Positions 22,861 to 33,114 of a stretch of 64,000 nt of DNA are shown piece after piece. How positions within the stretch are numbered: the first letter of the stretch is position 1; each line of letters opens with the position of its first letter. The notes beneath the pieces are model-generated. The model saw only the letters and a program-made list of their open reading frames with translations. It was not told where the DNA came from and ran no database searches. The position numbers and the translations under genes are program-made. Source of the DNA: Brachionus manjavacas (Eukaryota; Rotifera; Eurotatoria; Ploima; Brachionidae). The DNA lies in NCBI GenBank assembly GCA_019054805.1, contig JAHQIY010000007.1, positions 6,081,501-6,145,500 of the forward strand. Reading direction: 5' to 3'.

Positions 22861-23280
22861 TTATTTTATTTATTTGTTTTCTGTACCGAGCTAAAGCTCC
22901 TTCAGAATAAGTTAAAAATAAAATAAAAAAATGTTGGAGGGAGAATCATATTTTAACTTAAGGATTGATCTAACTGCTGTATTCTGAATTGCTTGTAGTT
23001 TTTTGATATTATTTTCTGAATTCAAGCAAGGAAAAGATTAGTCTAAAATTGATCCGACTAAAGATTTATAGAAATTTCCTAGTGTGTTTTGATTAACATC
23101 CCATTTTTTGTTTGACAATATCTTAATAATATTTAGCCTCTTGTTGCAGCGTTCTTTAATTTCGTCTACCAGTAAATTAAAATTTACCTTAGAATCAAAT
23201 TTAATGCCAAGAAACTTGATTTCTTTTTGGCTCAGTATTCTGTTTCCATAAATTTTTAAGTTTAGATTATCACCCTCTTA
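22861..23280 (-). mobile_element. LINE-A, minus-strand 5'- and 3'-deleted copy
   Basis: The tail signature (TCTGTACCGAGCTAAAGCTC) at 22880-22910 is followed directly, after a deletion of the C-terminal ~160 bp, by RT thumb sequence from 22930. This is nearly identical to 13610-13960. It ends at CACCCTCTTA at about 23279. Confidence 0.85.
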
Positions 23281-23599
23281 AAAATAACGCAAATTATAAA
23301 ATCAGCCAGTTTAGAAGAATGCCTTAGTCTAATAGCCGAAAAAGATGAAGCTGAATAATTTTCTATAAAGCGATAATTAGTGATAATTCATGTTCAATTA
23401 TTATCAGTGTATATAATTGGATTGCTTAAAATGTTCTTTGATTTCAAATTTACTCAACAATCTTTTCCAATTTTATATATTCTTAATTTTCATTTATTTA
23501 GCTTATTTACTTTTTTTTAATTCTTTTTTTTTTTTTTTTTTTTTATCTTATTTGATTAACTTTAATTTAATTTTTATTTTATTTCATTTTTATTTTATT

Positions 23600-23671
23600 T
23601 TTTTAATTTTTAACTTATTCTGAAGGAGCTCTAGCTCGGTACAGAAAACAAATAAATAAATAAATAAATAA
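23600..23671 (+). mobile_element. LINE-A 3' tail at the left end of copy A
   Basis: CTGAAGGAGCTCTAGCTCGG then TACAGAAAACAAATAAATAA and further AAAT units. It is the best-preserved form of the LINE-A terminus and marks the left duplication boundary. Confidence 0.8.
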
Positions 23672-24099
23672 ATTTACTCAAGCTACTTTTTGTCTATTTA
23701 AAGGGCTATTAAGTAATTTTAAAATTAATAAGCAACTTACTGGATAAGAAATTAAAGTCTTTCTATTGAGAAAAATGAGAATTAATATTCGCCTTAATCA
23801 AGCGTCAAAATTAATTTTCAGTTAAAAATCAGTTAAAAAAAACCTATTAAATTTTGCTTATTATTAACTTAAAAATTATCTGAAAAATTAAAAAACTATC
23901 ATTTAATAATTAAATAAATTATAATGGATTAAAAAAATTTTCATCGATTATTTCCGATTAAATATACTTATTTTCATCGGTGAATCTAGATGAAATGGTT
24001 CCTAACTCATTAATAATTCATCGATTGATCATCGTTTTCTTTGAGACTGGGTATTAATTATTTTTTTCAGACATTTTTTATTGCGTAGCATGATCGTTG

Positions 24100-24405
24100 T
24101 CGAGCTGATGGTGTAATAGTTCGATCAACCGCTTTAAAAAGTGCAGTTAGCATAAGGTAGATGGCTCGAACCCTCCTGGAGGTATTCCAAGTAGAAAGTT
24201 AAAAATGGAAAGTTTGTGGCTGAAAAGTATCATCTACACCAAAGGCTCTTCTGCAAGCGCGTAGAGCTAACTACCCGACCGCCTAAGTATATAAGCAAGT
24301 TACGAAGAAATCAAGAAATCAGAAAAAGGCTCAAGGGACTATCGACTTGAGTGGAAATCAAAAGTAATGACCCTGTGCTCCACAAGGAGTGAATAAGGAA
24401 AAAAA
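24100..24405 (+). mobile_element. tRNA-derived SINE, family 3 (copy A)
   Basis: GAGCTGATGGTGTAATAGTT begins a tRNA-like head with an A-box-like segment, and GATGGCTCGAACCCTCC carries a B box about 50 nt later. An unrelated GC-richer body of ~230 bp follows (CTACACCAAAGGCTCTTCTG, AAGGAGTGAATAAGG) and ends in an A run. It is repeated at 39066-39371 as part of the 15 kb duplication. Confidence 0.65.
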
Positions 24406-26057
24406 AACACACGATCGTTAGATTTTTTTTGCATTCAATGGATTTGAAGACTTTTTAACTATAATTGCTAGAAAATTTATTAGACAATCGAATAGTATAA
24501 ACATTTTTTGCAATAAAGCCTGATCTAACAATTTAAAAAAAAGTGCGGACTTAAACTTTAATTTGGGACTTTTAGACAAATCTGATTCAAATTTACATTT
24601 TTTGATTTTTTTTTACTTATTCAACTTTTCAATTTTTTTAACATCCTGATAACTAAACTTTTATCAGCGTTTTATTTTACCAAAGAAGCAAAAATTAACA
24701 TATGACAACATTTCTGTTTTTTGTAAAAAAATTTTATTACTTTTGATCTTTTAGTTCAAATATTTATGAGAATTTTAAAATATTTTAGAAGATTTTTTTT
24801 TAAAATTAAATTCTTTAATTATGATTCAACAAAATTAAAAAATATAAAACTGAAAAGATTTAATTTTATTATTAAATTTTAACTTAAGATTATTTTGTAA
24901 GATGAATTTGAAAAGAGAAAATTTTTAATACTGATGAGCACAAAATTTATTTATTTAACACTTGTCTCGCACACATAAAAAATAATTAAAATTAAAATTC
25001 TATAATTTAATAATTTAGACTATGTTTCGTTTATAAAGATTTTTATTTAAAAATAAACCATATTTTGACTATGTTTAAAACGTCGCCAGACGTAATTCAG
25101 ACTGTCAATTAAGGGTTTGTTTTGAAATTAGTTTTTTTAAACAAAATCTTATTTAAAATAAAGGGATCCGGGGCGTAGCTATGGGTTAAAGAAATTTGTT
25201 CAGCAAATATAATTAGCGGAATTTCTTAATTATAAAATTTTAAAAACTTGCCATGAAATTAGAAAAAAAATTTAATTTAATTGTAATTTTAAAAGTTGAG
25301 CATTAGAAAAATTAAAAATATTAAATAAGTTAGAAAATAAAATAATTGAAAAGTTGAATAGTTGATAAATAAAATAAGTTATAATAAAAAAAATAATTTT
25401 AAAAATTAATAAAAAAAAAATTTAATTAGAATAAATCATAGAGACAAAAAATAAATGAATCCCAAAATATTGATATTCAATTAGATCATCAATATTTCCC
25501 TGTCTATCTAAGTTAATTACGGCTACACTAAAATTTGCAGAGTTTTGCCAGAATTTTCTCATTAATGCAACTAAGAATTTTGAACCATGTTGAACTCAGA
25601 GAACTTATTTCTGAGCTCTAAGTGTTAAAAGTCATCATTTCTCTGCATATTAGATTTATAAGAAGTGAAGGCATTCTGCACTATGAATTATCACAAGTTG
25701 CACTATAATATTTACATGCATTCGGTTTGAAATCGGCACCATGGAATTCTAAGACCGCTTTTTTGACAGCATTAAATGCAAAGATATAAGAGAGGCAGGA
25801 AAGAACATAGTATTTTAGTAAACAATGACTTAGCAAAAATTACCATGCCATGATGATCTTCCGTTGAGTATCTAGTTGTTAATTGTTTTAATTACTAAAT
25901 AAGTAGCCGCAACGAATTCATAAATGGGACGGAAAATAAAATAAAATTACCAAGAAGGGAGACATATTAGAGAGCATATATAGTCAGTGAGATATAAATA
26001 AAGTCTAAATTAATATATTATATTTATATGGTATTTTCAAAATATACAAAAAAAAAA
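24406..26057. other. AT-rich intronic sequence, no gene seen
   Basis: A patch at 25530-25640 (GTTTTGCCAGAATTTTCTCA, AACTTATTTCTGAGCTCTAA) resembles parts of the dispersed repeat at 16.85 and 60.05 kb. Nothing else is named. Confidence 0.4.
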
Positions 26058-26885
26058 TCACCCAAACCTCGAAATTCATGGGAATAAACTCGATAATCAG
26101 AAAGAAGTTAAATTTCTCGGCGTTAAGTTTGACTCAGGTTTAACCTTTTCTCCAATGGTGGAGGAAATAAAAGAACGTTGTAGTTCAAGGCTCAACTTAA
26201 TAAAAATCCTTTCAAATAAAAAATGGGGTCTTAATTCTAGAACACTCGGTTACCTCTATAAATCTTTAATTGGGTCTATTCTAAACTATTCTTTCCCTTG
26301 CCTAAATTCTTTTTCTGAAACAAACATTAAAAGATTACAAGTAATTCAAAACTCAGCTGTTCGATCCATTCTTAAACTTAAATTTGATACTCCCTCTAAC
26401 ATTTTACATCACGAGGCTTTTAACAAATTAAGACTTCTAACAGTCTCGAATCGACTTTTTGAGTTGAGTGAGGAGTATGTTAGGGCTGAACTGAGTCATT
26501 CTGCCCCATTGGTGATCAGACTTGTAAATGAATACCGAGAAGGTTTCGAGTCTCGTTTCATCGAATACCCTACTCCTTTGTGTAATTGCTATCTTGTAAT
26601 TTCTTCTTTTGTTCTTTAATTGTCCAATTTTTAAAATCCTTAAACTACCTCATGTACCTTTATTCATTTTAAATTTCCTTTTCTATCGTTTTTTTATTTA
26701 TTTATTTTAAAACTTAGTTTAACAAAACTTTTAATTTTATTTTATTTGCCTTTTCTTTTTTTTTTATCTGAAGGAGCTTTAGCTCGGTACAGAAAACAAA
26801 TAAAAAAAATAAAATAAAAAAAATAAAATAAAAAAAATAAAATAAAAAAAATAAAAAAAATAAAAAAATAAAAAAAATTATTTTA
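26058..26885 (+). mobile_element. LINE-A, 5'-truncated copy with intact C-terminal ORF (copy A)
   Basis: An open frame from about 26060 (EIHGNKLDNQKEVKFLGVKF) through 26619 encodes the RT thumb and C-terminal region without stops. It resembles the copies at 8.2 and 13.5 kb but is a diverged subfamily (SSRLNLIKILSNKKWGLNSR). The 3' UTR ends in CTGAAGGAGCTTTAGCTCGG and a long AAATAAAAT microsatellite tail (26795-26880). 5' truncation and an A-rich tail are typical of target-primed insertion. Confidence 0.88.
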
Positions 26886-27099
26886 GTTCAAATTAGAAAT
26901 TAATTTAATGCAACTGAAAAATTGTTGTAGTAAAAAACAAAAATTATTTAAGTGCGGGATGATTTATATAGTAATGTTTTTAAACATAAAGTTCTGTTTT
27001 GAAATATTTTGTTAAAAAACCGAATAATTTAGTGCACATAAAATAATGTAGTCCTGTTTGGAAGTAATATAGTGCAGTTTGGTATTAAAATTAGTATTA

Positions 27100-27152
27100 T
27101 TTATTTATTTATTTGTTTTCTGTACCGAGCTAGAGCTCCTTCAGAATAAAAA
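27100..27152 (-). mobile_element. LINE-A 3' tail, minus orientation (copy A)
   Basis: TTATTTATTTATTTGTTTTC then TGTACCGAGCTAGAGCTCCT is the reverse complement of the LINE-A terminus. It faces the tail at 26.8 kb tail-to-tail. Confidence 0.75.
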
Positions 27153-28476
27153 AAAATGAAAATAAAGTGAATTTGCTAAAAAAAAATTTAACACTCTAAG
27201 GACGGATTTTTTTTTACCATTAAGAACAATCGGGTTTATAAAAACCGACTTTCAAAAATCGGTTGTAATAAATAAATTATACCCAAAACCTATATTTTTT
27301 TTCAACTAAACTTAATATTAAACACAAATTACAACTTTCTATGATAATATCTTAATCAGGAAAAAAAATTCCAATGTTAAAATGAGAAATAAGTATAGCG
27401 CTATCAAAAAAAAATAAAATATTCATAATTTTGGTTTTATTTTGAAAAGAAAAATTCATAATGACCAAAATATATTTCAGAGCTTCTTTCTTTTTCTTTT
27501 CTAAATTTTAGTATTCAATAATCAAATTTAGATTAAAATTAATATTTTAATGCAAAACTTTAAATTAAAACACATTTTACTGCGTCAATACAAGACATTT
27601 TTAAAGTCAGGTTTTATTAACCCAATTGTCCTTAATGTATATTTGTTTTTTTTTGCAGAAAAAATTCAATTTTTTTTTTTGATAATCAAAAAATTTTATT
27701 AGTTTTTGGTTTAAAAACAATTATTAAAAAGTTGAGGGCTGCAAGAGAATCGATTATTTAGATATTTTTGAAAAACCATGCTAAAAGTTTTTATAAACCC
27801 GACCGTCCTTTGAGTGTTAAAGAAAGTTTAATTTAGTGCACATAAAATAATGTAGTCCTGTTTGGAAATAATATAGTGCAACATTAGGTAAAGCCATATT
27901 TAAATTAAATTGACACTAAGGATAAAACCAGTCAAAAGAAACAGCACTTTAAAACAGGATTGAAATAGATTATTAGAACTTAGTTAAAAAAAAGCTGAAT
28001 ACAAAAAATTTAGATCGAAAAAATAAAATTAAAAAAAAGGTTGAAAAAAATGAACATAGTAAATCAGAACAAAATAAATTTGACTCATCGATCTTTGCAC
28101 CTACTTTCAAATCAGTACATTGGGATAACATTTGATCAGTGAAAAAATTAAATAAAAATGAAGATAATTTCTTCTTGTTTAACCCCTTCGGTTATTAGAG
28201 CGTAATGATCACTGTGTATATGTTTAATACTCTATTTTAAAGAGCTATAAAAATGATTTAAATAAGCTCTTAATCCTTTTTCATGAAATAAAGTTCAAAA
28301 GTAATTTAGGTCCATTTTATTATGTATTTAGCATACTTGGTTGAATCTAGTAAACTCTGCAAAAGTATATAAAAAACAACTTAGTTAAAATAGTAGAATT
28401 AAGATGGTGTGTTCCATGAAATGTGCATTTTCATATAACAAAGTTTACCTTTAAATTAAACAAAAAAAAGTTAAAT

Positions 28477-28784
28477 TCAAAAATGTATCTCTGCATTAAT
28501 TCTTTTAATTCTACAAAAAATGTTATTATTGTGTTTAAAATTGATTTGATCATTTTGAGCATCAAAAAATTTTGTTTGTAGAACTAAAAATTGTTCGGAC
28601 TTAATTGCTTGAGTTTCTGCAATAAGTAAGATATCAGTTTTATTTGAAGAAATTGGCATTGGAAAAAGTTCTTGTTTAATTGGAACCATTGAAATTCTTG
28701 AGCTGGTAATACTTTCTTTCTGCAACCTTTTGAAGCGTTTTTTTCAAAAAATGAATCTAAAGTTGAAAATGAAAAAAGACCCAT
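28477..28784 (-). CDS. Small unknown protein gene, unit A1 (frame-broken)
   Basis: The minus strand starts MGLFSFSTLDSFFEKN at 28784. Two overlapping frames follow: one continues CRKKVLPAQEFQWFQLNKNF, the other reads SRISMVPIKQELFPMPISSN and stays open to the stop at 28477 (RIKRINAEIHF). A one- or two-base change in the A run after FFEK would join start and end into about 100 residues. The second frame has balanced composition and looks the more protein-like. The same locus occurs four times (also 30941, 43439, 45906), with slightly different A-run lengths. I do not recognise it. Confidence 0.35.
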
Positions 28785-28920
28785 ATTTTAACCGAAATCA
28801 ATTACAAGTTACAAAAAAATTCAATTAATTTTTTTATATCAATTTAAAATAAACTTAAAATATATTGTTTGATTTTTAATTCTTAATTTTAATTTAATAT
28901 ATATTATATTTTCAAAAAAA

Positions 28921-29395
28921 ATGGGGGTCAGTCGTATAAAATCGGGAGTCAGTAGGGTGTCAGGTTTCTTTAAAAGTAGATTATAGTTTTTCCTTTAAAA
29001 ATAATATTGAAATTAGGAAAACAAACATGACAGTCAAAAAGCTTAAAAATTCTTGATCGAGTGTTATATCGTTTCAAAACTTTAAAACCCGATTACAAAA
29101 TAACTAAGGTCTTTTATTATAATCAAAATATCTCGAAAACTAGACACATTTTTAGAAAGCTCGTTAAATTCTCTTCAAAAAAAATGGGGGTCAGTAGGGG
29201 TCAGGTTTTTAAAAATATAAAATTATTCAATTTTCACAAAAAATAAAAATTTTGGAGAAAAACTAATTTAATTTTCAAAAAAAAGAGAAAAATTCAGACA
29301 AAATGATATGTTAAAACTTTGGAAAAATATTTTTGCTATGCAAAAAAACGGGGGTCAGGAAATTAAAAAAAATTGGGGGTCAGTGTTTTAGTAGG
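28921..29395. repeat. Cluster of GGGGGTCAG motifs
   Basis: In otherwise A/T-rich DNA, GGGGGTCAG occurs at about 28923, 29185, 29351 and 29385, with near-versions GGGAGTCAG, AGGGTGTCAG and AGGGGTCAG. Several are preceded by long A runs. All are kept in the other three copies of this unit. GGGGTCA resembles a nuclear-receptor half-site, but a function is only a guess. Confidence 0.6.
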
Positions 29396-29627
29396 ACCCT
29401 TTTATAGAAATTAACAAAAAATAACTTTTTTTACGAATGTTATTAACATAAACGGAAAAAATATTGTAGTTTATAGCTTCTCAACATTTGGTAATAGTTT
29501 AAAAGTTCTCTCTGCCTCTTCACAATTTGCCGTAGTGTAATTCTTACCAAAGCCAGCTTCGCTTGTCGAGTTGTTTTGCTTTTTGTTGTTGAATGTGTCT
29601 CAACTACACTAGGGTTTGTCATTGACC

Positions 29628-29882
29628 TTCACTACTTATTTTATCTATTTGTAAATCTGTATCGAGCATGAGCTCTTTCATGAGCATAAGAATTTAATTG
29701 ACTTTTTTACACTTATTTAAACTCTAACTTTTTTTTTATTTACTTCTCTTGAAGGAGGTTAATTATAAATAAGTAAGTTAATAAATAAGTCTCTTTCGCA
29801 AGATGTTGGATCACATCCAAATGTAAAAATTTGACTTAACATTTTATAAATGAGCAGCATCTAACAGATGTACTAATTGAAC
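29628..29882. repeat. 255-bp filler between units A1 and A2
   Basis: It is identical by eye to 17591-17846, which lies outside the duplications and upstream of the Pins start. It occupies exactly the gap between the two ~2.2 kb units, as expected for templated insertion during break repair. Confidence 0.88.
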
Positions 29883-32094
29883 ATTCATAATATTCATAAT
29901 TTTGGTTTTATTTTGAAAAGAAAAATTCATAATGACCAAAATATATTTCAGAGCTTCTTTCTTTTTCTTTTCTAAATTTTAGTATTCAATAATCAAATTT
30001 AGATTAAAATTAATATTTTAATGCAAAACTTTAAATTAAAACACATTTTACTGCGTCAATACAAGACATTTTTAAAGTCAGGTTTTATTAACCCAATTGT
30101 CCTTAATGTATATTTGTTTTTTTGCAGAAAAATTCAATTTTTTTTTTTGATAATCAAAAAATTTTATTAGTTTTTGGTTTAAAAACAATTATTAAAAAGT
30201 TGAGGGCTGCAAGAGAATCGATTATTTAGATATTTTTGAAAAACCATGCTAAAAGTTTTTATAAACCCGACCGTCCTTTGAGTGTTAAAGAAAGTTTAAT
30301 TTAGTGCACATAAAATAATGTAGTCCTGTTTGGAAATAATATAGTGCAACATTAGGTAAAGCCATATTTAAATTAAATTGACACTAAGGATAAAACCAGT
30401 CAAAAGAAACAGCACTTTAAAACAGGATTGAAATAGATTATTAGAACTTAGTTAAAAAAAAGCTGAATACAAAAAATTTAGATCGAAAAAATAAAATTAA
30501 AAAAAGGTTGAAAAAATGAACATAGTAAATCAGAACAAAATAAATTTGACTCATCGATCTTTGCACCTACTTTCAAATCAGTACATTGGGATAACATTTG
30601 ATCAGTGAAAAAATTAAATAAAAATGAAGATAATTTCTTCTTGTTTAACCCCTTCGGTTATTAGAGCGTAATGATCACTGTGTATATGTTTAATACTCTA
30701 TTTTAAAGAGCTATAAAAATGATTTAAATAAGCTCTTAATCCTTTTTCATGAAATAAAGTTCAAAAGTAATTTAGGTCCATTTTATTATGTATTTAGCAT
30801 ACTTGGTTGAATCTAGTAAACTCTGCAAAAGTATATAAAAAACAACTTAGTTAAAATAGTAGAATTAAGATGGTGTGTTCCATGAAATGTGCATTTTCAT
30901 ATAACAAAGTTTACCTTTAAATTAAACAAAAAAGTTAAATTCAAAAATGTATCTCTGCATTAATTCTTTTAATTCTACAAAAAATGTTATTATTGTGTTT
31001 AAAATTGATTTGATCATTTTGAGCATCAAAAAATTTTGTTTGTAGAACTAAAAAATTGTTCGGACTTAATTGCTTGAGTTTCTGCAATAAGTAAGATATC
31101 AGTTTTATTTGAAGAAATTGGCATTGGAAAAAGTTCTTGTTTAATTGGAACCATTGAAATTCTTGAGCTGGTAATACTTTCTTTCTGCAACCTTTTGAAG
31201 CGTTTTTTTCAAAAAATGAATCTAAAGTTGAAAATGAAAAAAGACCCATATTTTAACCGAAATCAATTACAAGTTACAAAAAAATTCAATTAATTTTTTT
31301 ATATCAATTTAAAATAAACTTAAAATATATTGTTTGATTTTTAATTCTTAATTTTAATTTAATATATATTATATTTTCAAAAAAAATGGGGGTCAGTCGT
31401 ATAAAATCGGGAGTCAGTAGGGTGTCAGGTTTCTTTAAAAGTAGATTATAGTTTTTCCTTTAAAAATAATATTGAAATTAGGAAAACAAACATGACAGTC
31501 AAAAAGCTTAAAAATTCTTGATCGAGTGTTATATCGTTTCAAAACTTTAAAACCCGATTACAAAATAACTAAGGTCTTTTATTATAATCAAAATATCTCG
31601 AAAACTAGACACATTTTTAGAAAGCTCGTTAAATTCTCTTCAAAAAAAATGGGGGTCAGTAGGGGGTCAGGTTTTTAAAAATATAAAATTATTCAATTTT
31701 CACAAAAAATAAAAATTTTGGAGAAAAACTAATTTAATTTTCAAAAAAAGAGAAAAATTCAGACAAAATGATATGTTAAAACTTTGGAAAAATATTTTTG
31801 CTATGCAAAAAAACGGGGGTCAGGAAATTAAAAAAAAATTGGGGGTCAGTGTTTTAGTAGGACCCTTTTATAGAAATTAACAAAAAATAACTTTTTTACG
31901 AATGTTATTAACATAAACGGAAAAAATATTGTAGTTTATAGCTTCTCAACATTTGGTAATAGTTTAAAAGTTCTCTCTGCCTCTTCACAATTTGCCGTAG
32001 TGTAATTCTTACCAAAGCCAGCTTCGCTTGTCGAGTTGTTTTGCTTTTTGTTGTTGAATGTGTCTCAACTACACTAGGGTTTGTCATTGACCTT
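29883..32094. repeat. ~2.2 kb internal duplication, unit A2
   Basis: This is the second unit, continuous on its right with the unique sequence leading to the GoLoco exon. See unit A1 for the relation. Confidence 0.9.
30941..31249 (-). CDS. Small unknown protein gene, unit A2
   Basis: Here a single ATG frame of 102 codons runs from MGLFSFSTLD to RIKRINAEIHF, because an A run (TAGAACTAAAAAATTG) is one base longer than in unit A1. The middle follows the CRKKVLPAQEFQ frame, whereas in A1 the alternative frame SRISMVPIKQELFPMP leads into the same C-terminus. Which frame was the original protein cannot be decided from four copies that have the same origin. No signal peptide or known motif is visible. 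Confidence 0.35.
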   Translation of the reverse strand: MGLFSFSTLDSFFEKNASKGCRKKVLPAQEFQWFQLNKNFFQCQFLQIKLISYLLQKLKQLSPNNFLVLQTKFFDAQNDQINFKHNNNIFCRIKRINAEIHF

Positions 32095-32189
32095 GATAGG
32101 CCAGGTATTCGATTCGAATATAAGATTTGATAACTCATTTTTTCTAGATTCCATTTCTCTTTTAATTTAGATTTATTTAAAAAAAGCAT
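31908..32189 (-). CDS. Unknown basic helical ORF (possible small gene or exon)
   Basis: A 93-codon minus-strand frame begins MLFLNKSKLKEKWNLEKMSY and continues ETHSTTKSKTTRQAKLALVR into RQRELLNYYQMLRSYKL, an arginine-rich helix-forming stretch. In copy B (46903-47157) one extra T in a run shifts the second half to EAGFGKNYTTANCEEAE and ends after 84 codons. The 3' half is also present in unit A1, without the start. Neither version is recognisable. It could be a lineage-specific small gene or chance. Confidence 0.3.
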   Translation of the reverse strand: MLFLNKSKLKEKWNLEKMSYQILYSNRIPGLSRSMTNPSVVETHSTTKSKTTRQAKLALVRITLRQIVKRQRELLNYYQMLRSYKLQYFFRLC

Positions 32190-32485
32190 AACTGTTAATT
32201 TTGTAATTCAAACACAAAAAATTAAACCATATATTTTTTTATTTAAAAACTAATTAAAAAAAAAGTGCTTCCAGACCACGAGCCACTAAATTCCTCGACA
32301 AGTAGCTCAATAAAACTATTTTTCTTCAAAAATTCAAAAATTCATTTTTCTACAAGATACAAAATTTTGAGGCATTTTTAAAAATTTTGTTTAATCTTAG
32401 GATTTGAATTTAATAAAATTTAAAGAATTTTCCATTTTACAGATATTCTATCAGTCTTTTTATTAATTTATTTTGCTATGTTTAG

Positions 32486-32955
32486 TTTTCATCATTGGCA
32501 AAAAAAGCCGTTCAACTGATTCTGTCTATCAGTCTCATCAGAATTTATGTATTCAAAAGCCTCCAGTTGCGAAAAGAGAATCAAAAGAGGAATCAAAATT
32601 TCAAGACAAAATTGAATCTAATGAATCATTTTTTGATATTTTGGCCAAAATCCAGTCAAACAGATTAGATGACCAACGATCTTCGTTGCGAATTAAGAGC
32701 AAACCAAAATCTGAAAACAGGCAAAAAGAAAATAAAACCGATATGGATGACGAATTTTTCAACTTAGTAATGAAGAGCCAGCGTAGCAGATTAGAAGACC
32801 AAAGGTCCAGCATAGCTATTACTAACAATGGGACAAAATTTGTCAAAGTAAGAACTAATGACCGACTAACTGTTCCTCCCGATGATGAGTTCTTCTCAAT
32901 GCTTCAAAAACTGCAATCTAGACGTCTAAATGAGCAACGATGTGTGCCAAAATAA
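32486..32955 (+). CDS. GPSM2: GPSM2/LGN/Pins, GoLoco exon (copy A, in frame)
   Basis: The exon encodes three GoLoco (GPR) motifs that bind GDP-bound G-alpha-i/o: ESFFDILAKIQSNRLDDQR (about 32623-32679), DDEFFNLVMKSQRSRLEDQR (32746-32805) and DDEFFSMLQKLQSRRLNEQR (32881-32940). The stop follows four codons later. All keep the FF, Q and the Arg of the D-Q-R triad; motif 3 has NEQR, close to the DEQR seen in vertebrate GPSM2. The acceptor CTATGTTTAG (ends 32485) in phase 1 continues the TPR exon in frame (GKKSRSTDS corresponds to the linker after the TPRs of LGN). Three GoLocos is the Drosophila Pins number; vertebrates have four. Confidence 0.88.
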
Positions 32956-33114
32956 CAAATGATTTTTAATTGTTCCATGTTAACAAATAACTATGTAAAA
33001 ATAAATTTTTAAATTTGATTTTTTAGTCGGTCGTTCTAAAATGAATTAACTTTTTTAATAAACATCTATCAAAAAAATACAAAATGTTAAAGTCTAGAAA
33101 AAAATTATTTTTTT

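Larger units (their letters stand above)
27421..29627. repeat. ~2.2 kb internal duplication, unit A1
   Basis: It runs from TTCATAATTTTGGTTTTATT to GTTTGTCATTGACC and recurs about 2,465 bp further right as unit A2 (29883-32094). The two units differ by A/T-run lengths and single bases. Unit A2 is the one whose right flank continues into unique sequence (GATAGGCCAGGTATTCG), so A1 is the inserted or repeated piece. Confidence 0.9.
20448..32485 (+). other. Apparent ~12 kb intron of the Pins gene
   Basis: Donor GTGAGT at 20448 and acceptor CTATGTTTAG ending at 32485 join phase 1 to phase 1. This gives an uninterrupted reading frame from the TPR domain into the three-GoLoco exon. The interval is packed with LINE, SINE and duplicated DNA and is about 200 times longer than other introns seen here (42-75 nt), so growth by insertion is likely. 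Extra small exons inside cannot be excluded. Confidence 0.6.

Noticed and set aside
23417..23623. Plus-strand ORF of 68 codons rich in Phe/Leu/Ile
   Set aside because: It is translated T-rich low-complexity DNA leading into a LINE-A tail.
32601..32846. Minus-strand ORF of 81 codons (also 47571-47816)
   Set aside because: It is antisense to the GoLoco exon, whose motifs are unmistakable on the plus strand.
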